DNA of 64,000 nt from Flavobacterium sp. TR2 (lineage in GTDB: Bacteria; Bacteroidota; Bacteroidia; Flavobacteriales; Flavobacteriaceae), in the NCBI RefSeq assembly GCF_025252405.1, contig NZ_CP104307.1, forward strand, positions 3,472,001-3,536,000, given 5' to 3'. Within the stretch, counting starts at the first letter, position 1; every line of letters begins with the position of its first letter. The translations under genes were made by a program, and so were the position numbers. Below are positions 1-8,394 of the stretch, piece after piece. Under the pieces are notes generated by a model. It saw only the letters and a list, made by a program, of their open reading frames with translations. It was not told where the DNA came from and did no database searches.

Positions 1-1247
1 ATGTAGTAGATTCAACAGGTTTTTGCGATCGCAATTACACCAATGTAGACGCGCATGAATTGGCGCATCATTGGTTTGGCGATCTTATTACCGCCGAGAG
101 CAGCACGCATCACTGGCTTCAGGAAGGATTTGCAACCTATTTTGCTTTGCTGGCAGAAAGAGACATTTACGGAGACGACTATTTCTACTCTAAATTGTAT
201 GACACAGCACAGCAAATTAAGTTTGCGTCTCGCACAGACACTATTCCTGTTTTAAACGCTAAAGCAAGTTCGCTGACATTTTATGAGAAAGGCGCTTGGG
301 CATTATTTGTTTTGCATGAAGCAATTGGAGATAAAGCTTTTAAAAAAGCAATTAAAAGTTATCTGAATAAATATGCTTATCAAACCGTAAACACGCAGAA
401 TTTTTTCGATGAAATAAAAAAAGTTTCAGATTTTGATCTTGATCAATTTCAGAAAACCTGGCTGGAATCGACTGTTTTTGATACGCCAACAGCAAATGCA
501 TTGTTGAGTAAAAACAATGCGATTCAAAAGCGATTGGAAATCGATAAATTGAAAAAAATGCCTTTTGCAGAGAAGAAAGATATTCTGAAAGCAATTTTAG
601 AATCTGACGTATATCAGTCTGTAAAAGAAGCGGTTGTCGATCAGTTGGAAAATGAAAAATACGAAGACAAAAAGGAGCTTTTGCTTTTGGCATTGCAAAC
701 CAATAATGTCAAAGTCCGTCAGAATCTTGCAGGTTCTTTAACCAAAATTCCAGAAGATTTTCGAGCAGATTATGAAACACTTTTGGATGATAAATCATAT
801 CAGACGCAAGAAATGGCACTTTATTGGCTTTGGAGAAATTTTCCAGACCATAGAACGCAATATTTGGATAAAGCTAAAAATTGGATTGGTTTTAATGATT
901 ACAATTTAAGGACTTTATGGCTCTCTCTAGCTTTATCGACACCAAATTACACTAATGAAAAAGATGTTTTAGCGAATGAGCTGATTGCATTTTCATCTGC
1001 AAAATACGAAGCCACAACACGACAAAATGCGTTAGAAAAATTGATTGCTTTTAAGATTATCAACGATCAGGTTTTGAGTAATTTAGTCGCTGCTACTACG
1101 CATCATATGTGGCAATTTTCGAAATTTGGAAGAGATACGATAAGGCTATTGTTAAAAAATCCTGAAATGCGTGCTTCTTTTAATAGAATTTTACCTAATT
1201 TGACACCCGATGAGCAGTTCCAATTGAATCGTTTGTTGAAAGAGTAA
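1..1247 (+). CDS. M1 family zinc aminopeptidase, C-terminal part (5' end outside window)
   Basis: The reading frame is already open at base 3 and continues from upstream, so the N-terminal part is missing. The zinc site is visible at the window edge: HELAH (bases 54-68) followed by WFGD, then WLQEGFATY, whose Glu is the expected third zinc ligand of the HExxH-x18-E pattern of M1 (gluzincin) peptidases. After the catalytic domain comes a long helical, charged region (residues roughly 130-395 of the visible part) resembling the HEAT/armadillo-like C-terminal domain of M1 enzymes. Known family role: removal of N-terminal amino acids from peptides. Flavobacterial members are often exported, but the signal region lies outside this window. 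An internal TTG at base 60 is not a start because it falls inside HELAHHW. Confidence 0.9.
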   Translation, partial: VVDSTGFCDRNYTNVDAHELAHHWFGDLITAESSTHHWLQEGFATYFALLAERDIYGDDYFYSKLYDTAQQIKFASRTDTIPVLNAKASSLTFYEKGAWALFVLHEAIGDKAFKKAIKSYLNKYAYQTVNTQNFFDEIKKVSDFDLDQFQKTWLESTVFDTPTANALLSKNNAIQKRLEIDKLKKMPFAEKKDILKAILESDVYQSVKEAVVDQLENEKYEDKKELLLLALQTNNVKVRQNLAGSLTKIPEDFRADYETLLDDKSYQTQEMALYWLWRNFPDHRTQYLDKAKNWIGFNDYNLRTLWLSLALSTPNYTNEKDVLANELIAFSSAKYEATTRQNALEKLIAFKIINDQVLSNLVAATTHHMWQFSKFGRDTIRLLLKNPEMRASFNRILPNLTPDEQFQLNRLLKE

Positions 1248-1377
1248 ATATTAGAGTGCATAGATAAAAAAAGCAAGAATTGAGAGTAAAAATCTCTGAA
1301 AATTTCTCTTCTTGCTTCTTTCCTCTTGTTAAATCTAAAAAAAAATATCCCCAAAAATAAAACCTAGATTATAATTT

Positions 1378-2286
1378 ATGAGAGCATTGGTTATTTCAGG
1401 TGGCGGCAGTAAAGGCGCATTTGCCGGCGGTGTTGCCCAATATTTAATTGAAGAGAAAAAACACGAATACGATCTGTTTTTAGGAACCTCCACAGGAAGT
1501 CTGCTGATTCCGCATTTGGCTCTAGGACACATCAAGAAAATCCATTCTGTTTATACCAATGTAACGATGTCAAGTATTTTTAATATTTGCCCGTTTGTTG
1601 TAAAAACGAAGGATGGAGTTGATATTGTGACTATTAATCACTTTAATGTAATCCGCCAGTTTTTTAAGGGGAAACGCACTTTTGGAGAAAGCAAAGGACT
1701 GAAAAAGTATATTCAGAACAACTTTTCTCTTTCTGATTTCAATAAACTCAAAAAGCTAAAAACTGATGTTATCGTTACAGTGACCAATTTTACTAAAAAC
1801 GAATCTGAATACAAGTCGGTAAAAGACTGCACTTATGAAGAATTTTGTGAATGGTCTTGGATTTCAAGTAATTACGTTCCTTTCATGAGTTTGGTTGAAA
1901 AGAATAATTGCGAGTATGGAGACGGAGGATTCTCTAGTTTAGTGCCAATTCGTGAAGCGATCAATAGAGGAGCTACAGAAATAGATGTAATCGTACTCGA
2001 AACAGAGGTGAATACAACAAAAACGGTTATTGGTAAAAATCCATTTTCATTAATGATCGATTTGTTCCGAATTGCTTTGGATCAAGTAGAAAAACACGAT
2101 ATTGCTATAGGAAAACTTATGGCAAACAACAAGAATGTGAAATTAAATTTATATTACACTCCTATAAAATTAACCGATAATGCTTTGATTTTTAATAAAG
2201 AAGTGATGAAGGAGTGGTGGGAACAAGGCTACGAATATGCTCAGAATAAGTCTGAAGTTATGAGTGACAATAAAATATTGATTTAA
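1378..2286 (+). CDS. Patatin-like phospholipase family protein
   Basis: A 302-residue protein with the complete patatin signature. The glycine-rich oxyanion loop GGGSKG lies at residues 8-13, the nucleophile elbow GTSTG at 36-40 (Ser38), and the catalytic Asp in DGG at 182-184. The family hydrolyses acyl ester bonds in phospholipids through a Ser-Asp dyad. No signal peptide or membrane segment is visible, so it is probably cytoplasmic, unlike the longer outer-membrane patatins of this phylum. It is followed 20 bp later by a HAD-type phosphatase on the same strand, and the two may be co-transcribed. The substrate cannot be deduced. Confidence 0.9.
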   Translation: MRALVISGGGSKGAFAGGVAQYLIEEKKHEYDLFLGTSTGSLLIPHLALGHIKKIHSVYTNVTMSSIFNICPFVVKTKDGVDIVTINHFNVIRQFFKGKRTFGESKGLKKYIQNNFSLSDFNKLKKLKTDVIVTVTNFTKNESEYKSVKDCTYEEFCEWSWISSNYVPFMSLVEKNNCEYGDGGFSSLVPIREAINRGATEIDVIVLETEVNTTKTVIGKNPFSLMIDLFRIALDQVEKHDIAIGKLMANNKNVKLNLYYTPIKLTDNALIFNKEVMKEWWEQGYEYAQNKSEVMSDNKILI

Positions 2287-2306
2287 GATTATAAGGTTTA
2301 GTTTTT

Positions 2307-2741
2307 ATGATAATCTCTTTTGATCTTGACGATACTTTGATAGCAAACAATAAATTTGATTTGGAGAAAATAAATCTATTTCAAAAGATCTTCAGAATTG
2401 AAAAGCTAAGAAAAGATACAATAGTTCTATTTAAAGAATTGAAAAGGAGAAAGCATAAAATTTATATTTATACTACTTCTTACAGAAGTGTTTCCAAAAT
2501 AAAATGGATGTTTTATTCATATGGTATTTCTGTTGATTACATTATTAACCAGCAGAAACACCAAAGAAGTTTATTGAATAAAAATATTTATTGCTCAAAA
2601 TTCCCACCTTTATTTAATATAGATCTTCATATTGACGATTCAAAGGGAGTTCAAATGGAAGGTGAAAAATATGGCTTTAAAGTAATTGTAATTTCTGAAG
2701 CAGATAAGGATTGGAAACAATCAATTTTAAAATCAATCTAA
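2307..2741 (+). CDS. Small HAD-superfamily hydrolase
   Basis: This 144-residue protein starts with the HAD motif I (FDLDDT, residues 5-10; nucleophile Asp6 and acid Asp8). A TTSYRS segment around residues 56-61 fits motif II, and HIDDSKG near residue 111 fits the acidic motif IV that binds Mg2+. Short HAD proteins of this layout without a cap domain usually act as phosphatases on small phosphorylated molecules. It lies 20 bp after the patatin-like gene and converges on the membrane-anchored gene behind it. Codon use is AT-rich compared with neighbouring core genes. Substrate unknown. Confidence 0.8.
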   Translation: MIISFDLDDTLIANNKFDLEKINLFQKIFRIEKLRKDTIVLFKELKRRKHKIYIYTTSYRSVSKIKWMFYSYGISVDYIINQQKHQRSLLNKNIYCSKFPPLFNIDLHIDDSKGVQMEGEKYGFKVIVISEADKDWKQSILKSI

Positions 2742-2756
2742 AATCTACAATGTATT

Positions 2757-3281
2757 CTAGTACCAAAGATCTGCAACTTCACTTTTAATGAAACTCAAAG
2801 CAGCATTGCTTGGCGATTGTTTTTCTAATAAATCATTCAAGATTACTTCGCGAAGTTTATCAGCGTTTTCTACTTTGTCGCTCATTGCGGCTTTACGGAT
2901 CATTTGGATGGTTGCATTTTTTGCAGTTGAAATAATCGTCCAGCATTCTTCAGACATATAAATCTGCTGTGTAAGATTGTGCTCAAATTCCTGTTCGATT
3001 TGATCGATTACGTAATTTTCATAATCGTGTTTATTCTGAGAAATAGGAGAAAGTCTAATGAGCAATTTTGTCAAGTTGATGCGCTCTAAAAATAAAGTCA
3101 TACGCTCGTATGCCTGCAAACGCACAGGAAGAGATTCTTTATTCGCTTGCTTGTTTAGTAAAAAAGCACGCTTTCTGTCATTGTTTTTAATATGCAGTTC
3201 AAAGAAACGATACGCTACAACTCCTGTAACTAAGGCTGGTAAAGTATAACTCGCAAGTTCTATTATTTTGTTGAAATCCAT
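2757..3281 (-). CDS. Conserved flavobacterial protein with one N-terminal membrane segment (DUF7935-like)
   Basis: The start is taken at the ATG at 3281 (MDFNKIIELASYTLP), giving 174 residues. The frame is open for 23 more codons upstream but those look non-coding. Residues about 10-27 form one hydrophobic helix, followed by a long charged, helical cytoplasmic region that contains LPVRLQAYERMTLFLERI and EFEHNLTQQIYMSEECW. From memory this matches an uncharacterised family restricted to Flavobacteriia, possibly the one called DUF7935; I could not check. No catalytic motif is visible. It is divergent from the TSUP permease gene. Function unknown. Confidence 0.75.
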   Translation of the reverse strand: MDFNKIIELASYTLPALVTGVVAYRFFELHIKNNDRKRAFLLNKQANKESLPVRLQAYERMTLFLERINLTKLLIRLSPISQNKHDYENYVIDQIEQEFEHNLTQQIYMSEECWTIISTAKNATIQMIRKAAMSDKVENADKLREVILNDLLEKQSPSNAALSFIKSEVADLWY

Positions 3282-3405
3282 CGGAATAATTTTTAAGCAA
3301 AAATATACTTTTTGATCAAAAATCAACTCTAAATTTATGGCAATAAACAAAAAGGAAGACGTACTTTTACAACTTGTTTTTTATTGAGACCGAAATATCT
3401 TTTTA

Positions 3406-4173
3406 ATGGATTCATACATAATACTTTTCCTTTGTTTAGCGGCTTTTGCAGCCGGTTTTATTGATGCAATTGTTGGCGGTGGCGGATTAATCCAAACACC
3501 GATGGGATTAATTTTACTGCCCAATCTTCCAGTTTCGACTGTAATCGGGACTCTAAAAATCCCTGCTTTTAGCGGAACTGCCTTTGCTGCTTTTCAGTAT
3601 GTAAAGAAAGTTGTTATTCAGTGGAAGCTTCTTATTATTATGATGTGTCTGGCTGTTCCGTCAGCATTTTTAGGCTCGACGATTTTGACCTTGGTAAGCA
3701 ATGATTTTATGAAACCGCTTTTACTGGTGGTTTTGTCCTTGCTGTTTGTGTACACGTATGCAAAGAAAAACTTTGGGCAGCATGAAGTAAAAGATCATTC
3801 AGAAGCAACTCAAATATTTTATGCGGTAATTATCAGTATGGTTGTTGGATTTTACGACGGATTTATTGGTCCAGGAACAGGAAGTTTCTTTGTAGTGGCT
3901 TTTATTGCACTCTTAGGTTTTGATTTTCTTCATGCTTCTGCGAATGCTAAAATGGTAAATCTGGCAACCAATTTCGGTTCGATTTGTCTCTTTATGATCA
4001 AAGGAAAAATCATTTGGGCAATTGCAATTCCAATGGCAATCAGCAACGGACTTGGCGGCTGGCTAGGAGCAAAACTAGCCATCAATAAAGGCAACGGATT
4101 TATTAGAATTTTCTTTTTGATTGTAGTTGTCGGGACATTGATTCGATTTGCTTATGATGTGTTTTTTAAGTAA
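3406..4173 (+). CDS. TSUP-family (TauE/SafE) membrane permease
   Basis: A 255-residue, almost entirely hydrophobic protein with about eight predicted helices in two related halves. Each half has the glycine-rich motif of the TauE/SafE family: DAIVGGGGLIQTP near residue 21 and DGFIGPGTGSFF near residue 150. Family members export or import sulfite, sulfoacetate or other small organosulfur anions across the inner membrane. Nothing in the neighbourhood identifies the substrate, so the name stays at family level. It is transcribed alone, divergent from the gene at 2757-3281. Confidence 0.88.
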   Translation: MDSYIILFLCLAAFAAGFIDAIVGGGGLIQTPMGLILLPNLPVSTVIGTLKIPAFSGTAFAAFQYVKKVVIQWKLLIIMMCLAVPSAFLGSTILTLVSNDFMKPLLLVVLSLLFVYTYAKKNFGQHEVKDHSEATQIFYAVIISMVVGFYDGFIGPGTGSFFVVAFIALLGFDFLHASANAKMVNLATNFGSICLFMIKGKIIWAIAIPMAISNGLGGWLGAKLAINKGNGFIRIFFLIVVVGTLIRFAYDVFFK

Positions 4174-4252
4174 GGTTCTATGTTGCTAAGACTTCAAATT
4201 TCTTTTTTTGTAATTATAATTTTTTTAAAGTGATTTTTTATTGTAAAATGAT

Positions 4253-4275
4253 TATTTTTGTATCATTATTTGATA
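4253..4275 (+). promoter_or_regulatory. Putative promoter -7 box and operator palindrome of the antitoxin-like gene
   Basis: TATTTTTG at 4253-4260 fits the Bacteroidota -7 consensus TANNTTTG. It is directly followed by a perfect inverted repeat TATCA-N5-TGATA (4261-4275), and a further TGATA half-site overlaps the start codon (4293-4297). A palindrome at the transcription start is where a self-repressing antitoxin would bind. No convincing -33 TTG was found at the right distance, so the promoter call is tentative. Confidence 0.4.
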
Positions 4276-4291
4276 ATTTAAATGTTTTGTA

Positions 4292-4591
4292 ATGATAGAG
4301 ATAGTTGAAAATTATGAGAAATACGTTAATTCATTGCCAGAATTAATTAATAAATCCTATTTTAAAGCTGAGTTTTTTATTCAAAAATTGGGTTTAAAAC
4401 ATGCTACTTATTATAGAAAATTAAAATCAAATAGCTTTACACATCAAGAAGTAAAGCTTATTACCTCTTTGTTGTTTCCAGAAGAAATTTTGATGCAGGA
4501 ATTACAAAAAAGTGAAGAAGACATTAAGGCAGGAAGAACAATCGATTTTGAAGATTTCAAGCAAAAATTAAGAGCTAAGTATAATATCTAA
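4292..4591 (+). CDS. HTH antitoxin-like protein
   Basis: A 99-residue protein. Residues about 22-60 read like an Xre-type helix-turn-helix (AEFFIQKLGLKHATYYRKLK followed by a second helix with EEILM). The C-terminus (SEEDIKAGRTIDFEDFKQKL) resembles the short toxin-binding tails of type II antitoxins. The gene overlaps the end of the ParE-like gene on the opposite strand by 24 bp. The inferred role is neutralising that toxin and repressing its own promoter at the TATCA-N5-TGATA palindrome. The pairing is inferred from adjacency and protein character, and no exact family name was recognised. Confidence 0.6.
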   Translation: MIEIVENYEKYVNSLPELINKSYFKAEFFIQKLGLKHATYYRKLKSNSFTHQEVKLITSLLFPEEILMQELQKSEEDIKAGRTIDFEDFKQKLRAKYNI

Positions 4592-4855
4592 TTCTAAAGG
4601 ATTTCTTTTATTATCCCAAAATAGGACAATATATAGAGTCTGTTTTTCAATTGTGTAAAATAAATAGACTTGATTTGATATTAGAAACTTCCGGTAGGAA
4701 GTTTTTTTATATTTTGAACCAATATAATTATTTTGGACGATTATTTCGATTATGCCGATAGTTTGATCTGAAAACGTAGCGGCTTTGGAATCACTATATT
4801 TATTTATTATTTGCGAGAACGTTTTTTCGGCGTGTTCTGTTAATTTGACGTTCAT
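4568..4855 (-). CDS. RelE/ParE-superfamily toxin-like protein
   Basis: 95 residues with the size and order of a ParE/RelE fold. It has an N-terminal strand and helix (MNVKLTEHAEKTFSQI), a middle arginine segment (YKKTSYRKFLISNQVYLFYTI) and a last strand with LYIVLFWDNKRNPLELD, which corresponds to the 'I..f.d.RrdP' end of ParE proteins. Such toxins act on gyrase (ParE) or ribosome-bound mRNA (RelE); the sequence does not say which. It is transcribed towards the antitoxin-like gene and the two stop codons overlap, which is unusual since type II pairs are normally tandem on one strand. Its own promoter must lie between 4856 and about 4940. Confidence 0.7.
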   Translation of the reverse strand: MNVKLTEHAEKTFSQIINKYSDSKAATFSDQTIGIIEIIVQNNYIGSKYKKTSYRKFLISNQVYLFYTIEKQTLYIVLFWDNKRNPLELDIILSS

Positions 4856-4937
4856 TTATCTTAAAATTAAATTTTACAAAGATATAAATAATTTAAAGAA
4901 TTTTCTTTCAAAAAAAAATAATTTAATTGTTTGTTTC

Positions 4938-4997
4938 TAGCCCCGATTGAGGCGGTATCCTCGGAGTGGAGCGGAGAGATATAGCCGAAAGCGGGAA
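4938..4997 (+). ncRNA. Structured intergenic RNA-like element (flavobacterial 'agccccgat...agcggga' type)
   Basis: The segment begins tagccccgattga and ends gccgaaagcgggaa. It can fold with an outer CCCG/CGGG-type stem and a long inner hairpin in which GGC, TATC and CTC on the left pair with GAG, GATA and GCC on the right around an 11-nt loop. From memory, elements with these ends recur between genes in many Flavobacteriaceae genomes and may correspond to the Rfam motif Flavo-1; I am not certain of that assignment. No ORF covers it. The strand given is the one in which the agccccgat end comes first. Confidence 0.35.
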
Positions 4998-5029
4998 ACC
5001 ATGTTTATAAAAATGCCTAATGTTTGGCT

Positions 5030-5130
5030 TCAAAAAAAATTAGCATCTAAAAAGCTTAGCAACTTAAAGGTTTTAAGCAAAACAAAAAACTTAGCGCCTT
5101 AGTAGCTTAGCAACTTAGTAGCTTTTTAAA
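5030..5130. repeat. Low-complexity 'cttagcaacttag' words upstream of the helicase gene
   Basis: The space between the toxin-like gene and the UvrD-type helicase gene (4856-5168) holds the RNA-like element and then repeated short words: agcttagcaactta near 5053 and again near 5105, with cttagcgcctta between them. Similar words recur at 4186-4196, 29685-29715 and 44030-44060. There is no coding potential. The helicase promoter follows at its right end. Confidence 0.5.
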
Positions 5131-5141
5131 TCATTAATTCT

Positions 5142-5160
5142 TATTTTTGCCTAAAAGGAG
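5142..5160 (+). promoter_or_regulatory. Promoter -7 box and ribosome binding site of the helicase gene
   Basis: TATTTTTG (5142-5149) fits TANNTTTG. The transcript would start close to 5155. AAAAGGAG (5153-5160) lies 8 bases before the ATG at 5169, a rare clear Shine-Dalgarno sequence for this phylum, and it fixes the start. Confidence 0.5.
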
Positions 5161-5168
5161 AAAATTAC

Positions 5169-7505
5169 ATGCAGAAATATATTGACCAGCTCAACGAAGC
5201 GCAGAGAGCGCCTGTTTTAAAGAAAGACGGGCCAATGATTATTATTGCTGGTGCAGGTTCGGGAAAAACCCGTGTTTTAACAATTAGAATTGCTTATTTG
5301 ATGCATCAGGGAATTGATGCGTTCAATATTTTGTCGCTGACTTTTACCAATAAAGCGGCAAGAGAAATGAAGCATAGAATTTCGGATATTGTGGGAGCTT
5401 CTGAGGCCAAAAACCTTTGGATGGGAACGTTTCACTCGATATTTGCGCGTATTCTTCGTGCAGAATCGGAACTTTTGGGGTATCCTTCTAATTTTACCAT
5501 TTACGATTCTCAGGATTCGGCGCGATTGATTTCTTCGATTATCAAAGAAATGCAGCTGGATCGTGATATTTATAAACCAAAACAGGTCTTAGGACGTATA
5601 TCTACTTATAAGAACAGTTTGATTACGGTAAAGGCGTATTTTAACAATCCAGAGCTAATAGAGGCCGATGCGATGTCTAAAAAGCCTAGATTGGGAGAAA
5701 TTTATCAGCAATATGTAGAGCGCTGTTTTAAAGCAGGCGCAATGGATTTTGATGATTTATTGTTGAAAACCAACGAATTATTGACTCGTTTTCCAGAAGT
5801 TTTGGCGAAATATCAAAACCGTTTCCGCTACATTCTGGTTGATGAGTACCAGGATACAAACCATTCACAGTATTTGATCGTTAGGGCTTTGTCTGATAAG
5901 TTTCAGAATATTTGTGTGGTTGGTGATGATGCGCAGAGTATTTATGCTTTCCGTGGCGCGAATATCAATAATATTTTAAACTTTCAGAAAGATTACGAAG
6001 GTGTTGTGATGTTCCGTTTAGAGCAAAATTACCGTTCGACGAGAAATATTGTGGAAGCTGCCAATACGGTTATGGACCACAATAAAACGAAACTGGATAA
6101 GGTAGTTTGGACAGCAAACGATTTTGGACCAAAAATTAAGGTTCATAGGAGTTTGACCGATGCTGAAGAAGGCCGTTTTGTAGCGAGTACGATTTTTGAG
6201 CAAAAAATGCAAAATCAGCTTCATAATGGATCTTTTGCGATTTTGTATCGTACCAATGCGCAGTCGCGTGCCATGGAGGATGCGCTGAGAAAACGTGATA
6301 TTCCGTATAGAATTTACGGTGGCTTGTCATTCTACCAGCGTAAAGAAATTAAAGACGTTTTGTGCTATTTGCGTTTGGTTCTGAATCCGAAAGATGAAGA
6401 GGCTCTGATTCGTGTAATCAATTATCCAGCTCGTGGAATTGGAGATACGACAGTAGAAAAATTAACGATCGCGGCCAATCATTACAAACGTTCGATTTGG
6501 GAGGTAATGGTGAATATCGATAAAATCGATTTGAAGCTGAATGCCGGTACGAAGAACAAATTGAAAGATTTTGTAACGATGATTCAGAGTTTTCAGGTTA
6601 TCGATCAGAATCAGGATGCTTTTTACTTGACGGATCACGTTGCGAAAAAAACAGGATTGGTTCAAGAATTGAAGAAAGATGCTACTCCAGAAGGAATGGC
6701 TAAAATTCAGAATATAGAAGAGCTTTTAAACGGTATTAAAGATTTTACTGAAGGGCAGAGAGAGATTGATGGAGCAAGAGGCGCTCTTTCTGAATTTATG
6801 GAAGATGTGGCTTTGGCTACAGATTTGGATAAAGATACCAATGACGAAGATCGTGTGGCATTGATGACCATTCACTTGGCAAAAGGATTGGAGTTCCCGC
6901 ACGTTTTTGTAGTGGGAATGGAAGAAGATTTGTTTCCGAGCGCAATGAGTATGAGTACGAGAAGCGAACTGGAAGAAGAACGCCGTTTGTTTTACGTAGC
7001 ATTGACTCGTGCAGAACATCAGGCGTATTTGACATATGCCCAGTCACGTTACCGTTGGGGAAAACTGACTGATAGCGAACCTTCTCGTTTTATCGAAGAA
7101 ATCGACGATCAATATTTAGAATATCTGACTCCAGCTGAAACGAGCTATCGTTATAAATCGCCAATTGATGGTGATATTTTTGGCGATGTAGATAAATCAA
7201 AATTAAGGTTAAACAAACCTGTTGGAGGAACTCCGCCAGCTCATATTACTAACAATGAGCCTAAACCAGATTTGAATATCCGTAAATTGAAACCTGTTTC
7301 GGGAAATGCGCCAAGCAGCGGAAATTCGAATTTATTTGACAGTAAATTGACAGTTGGAAATGTGGTGATGCACGAACGTTTCGGAAAAGGAGAAGTTATA
7401 AATCTTGAAGGCGCAGGAGCAGACCGAAAAGCAGAAATTAAATTTGAGGTAGGCGGAATTAAGAAATTGTTGTTAAGATTTGCTAAATTAGATGTTGTGG
7501 GATAA
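5169..7505 (+). CDS. UvrD/PcrA-family 3'-5' DNA helicase
   Basis: 778 residues, the usual length for UvrD/PcrA/Rep. The superfamily 1 motifs appear in order: Q-motif LNEAQ near the start, Walker A AGAGSGKT (27-34), TFTNKAAREM (Ia), DEYQDTN (Walker B, about 225-231), GDDAQSIYAFRGA (III), QNYRST (IV), MTIHLAKGLEFPHVFVVG (V) and VALTRAEHQAYLT (VI). The C-terminus ends in a KOW/Tudor-like module (VGNVVMHERFGKGEVINLEG...) typical of PcrA/UvrD that contact RNA polymerase. Known roles are strand removal in nucleotide excision and mismatch repair and clearing of DNA-bound proteins. No partner gene is adjacent. The choice among pcrA, uvrD and rep cannot be made from sequence alone. Confidence 0.95.
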   Translation: MQKYIDQLNEAQRAPVLKKDGPMIIIAGAGSGKTRVLTIRIAYLMHQGIDAFNILSLTFTNKAAREMKHRISDIVGASEAKNLWMGTFHSIFARILRAESELLGYPSNFTIYDSQDSARLISSIIKEMQLDRDIYKPKQVLGRISTYKNSLITVKAYFNNPELIEADAMSKKPRLGEIYQQYVERCFKAGAMDFDDLLLKTNELLTRFPEVLAKYQNRFRYILVDEYQDTNHSQYLIVRALSDKFQNICVVGDDAQSIYAFRGANINNILNFQKDYEGVVMFRLEQNYRSTRNIVEAANTVMDHNKTKLDKVVWTANDFGPKIKVHRSLTDAEEGRFVASTIFEQKMQNQLHNGSFAILYRTNAQSRAMEDALRKRDIPYRIYGGLSFYQRKEIKDVLCYLRLVLNPKDEEALIRVINYPARGIGDTTVEKLTIAANHYKRSIWEVMVNIDKIDLKLNAGTKNKLKDFVTMIQSFQVIDQNQDAFYLTDHVAKKTGLVQELKKDATPEGMAKIQNIEELLNGIKDFTEGQREIDGARGALSEFMEDVALATDLDKDTNDEDRVALMTIHLAKGLEFPHVFVVGMEEDLFPSAMSMSTRSELEEERRLFYVALTRAEHQAYLTYAQSRYRWGKLTDSEPSRFIEEIDDQYLEYLTPAETSYRYKSPIDGDIFGDVDKSKLRLNKPVGGTPPAHITNNEPKPDLNIRKLKPVSGNAPSSGNSNLFDSKLTVGNVVMHERFGKGEVINLEGAGADRKAEIKFEVGGIKKLLLRFAKLDVVG

Positions 7506-7531
7506 AAAGTGTTTCAAGTTTCAAAAACATT

Positions 7532-7597
7532 TGTCACTCTGAGCGGAGTCGAAGAGCTTTTTAACTAATGAAGGTTTCGATTCCGCTCAGCCTGACA
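7532..7597. repeat. Intergenic inverted repeat, TGTCA...TGACA type
   Basis: Arms 7532-7553 and 7576-7597 match at 19 of 22 positions around a 22-nt loop. The repeat is framed by a weaker pair of GTTTCAAGTTT-type words (7511-7521 and 7620-7629). It lies between the helicase gene and the YciO/Sua5-type gene on the same strand. The ends are TGTCA/TGACA, like the independent repeat at 14526-14626. Confidence 0.75.
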
Positions 7598-7640
7598 AAC
7601 CCGAAACCTGAAACAAAATAAACTTGAAAACAAAAACAAA

Positions 7641-8261
7641 ATGGCTGAATTTATAAAAATATATCCAGATAAACCTAGCGAAGCGGCAATTGCGAAAGTG
7701 GTTAAAGTGCTTCAGAATGGAGGTTTGGTAATTTATCCGACAGATACCGTTTACGGTTTAGGTTGTGATATTACCAATTCGCGTGCATTGGAAAAAATTG
7801 CTAAAATAAAGGGTGTAAAACTAGAAAAAGCAAATTTCTCGTTTATCTGTCACGATTTGAGTAATTTATCAGATTATGTGCGTCAGATTAATACATCGAC
7901 TTTTAAAATCTTAAAGAGAGCGCTTCCTGGGCCTTACACGTTTATTTTGCCTGGAAATAATAGCTTGCCGAAAGAGTTTAAAAAGAAAACAACTGTTGGT
8001 ATTCGTGTGCCTGATAACAATATTATTTTGGAAATAGTCCGTCAGTTGGGAAATCCAGTTGTTTCGACTTCTATTCGCGATGAAGATGATGTAATCGAAT
8101 ATACCACAGATCCAGAATTGATTTTTGAAAAATGGCAGCATCTCGTTGATATGGTAATCGATGGTGGTTATGGAGATAATGTCGGGTCAACAATTATCGA
8201 TCTTTCTGAGCATGAGCCGGTTATAGTTAGAGAAGGTAAGGGTGATATTGATATTTTGTAA
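7641..8261 (+). CDS. Sua5/YciO/YrdC-family protein (YciO-like; threonylcarbamoyl-AMP synthase family)
   Basis: 206 residues of the YrdC fold: GGLVIYPTDTVYGLGCDITN near residues 30-50, PGPYTFIL around 98, VGIRVPDNNI around 119, STSIRDEDD, and the C-terminal IIDLSEHEPVIVREGKGDI. TsaC/Sua5 make threonylcarbamoyl-AMP for the t6A37 modification of tRNA. By memory the length, the DLSNLSDY segment and the GGYGDN...IIDL end are closer to E. coli YciO than to TsaC. The KGRP...P loop of TsaC/Sua5 is replaced by KGVKLEKANFSF. Flavobacterial annotations usually call it the L-threonylcarbamoyladenylate synthase. Whether it is the main enzyme depends on whether another copy exists. tsaE of the same pathway is at 19661-20068. 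Confidence 0.85.
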   Translation: MAEFIKIYPDKPSEAAIAKVVKVLQNGGLVIYPTDTVYGLGCDITNSRALEKIAKIKGVKLEKANFSFICHDLSNLSDYVRQINTSTFKILKRALPGPYTFILPGNNSLPKEFKKKTTVGIRVPDNNIILEIVRQLGNPVVSTSIRDEDDVIEYTTDPELIFEKWQHLVDMVIDGGYGDNVGSTIIDLSEHEPVIVREGKGDIDIL

Positions 8262-8394
8262 AAAAATACACTAAAAGTATAATAGTATAAAAAATATGAG
8301 TAACTTTATTATGTTAAAATTTAGTTAGTTACTTAACGATAATGCTATTCTTAATTATATTTAATTGGTTATTAAAAAAAGATTAAGGATACAT

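Noticed and set aside
60..62. TTG as a start of the M1 peptidase
   Set aside because: It lies inside the HELAHHW zinc motif and the frame is open from the window edge, so the gene begins upstream.
7532..7597. Interpreting the long inverted repeats as transcription terminators
   Set aside because: No T-run follows the stems and several lie inside operons that must be read through.
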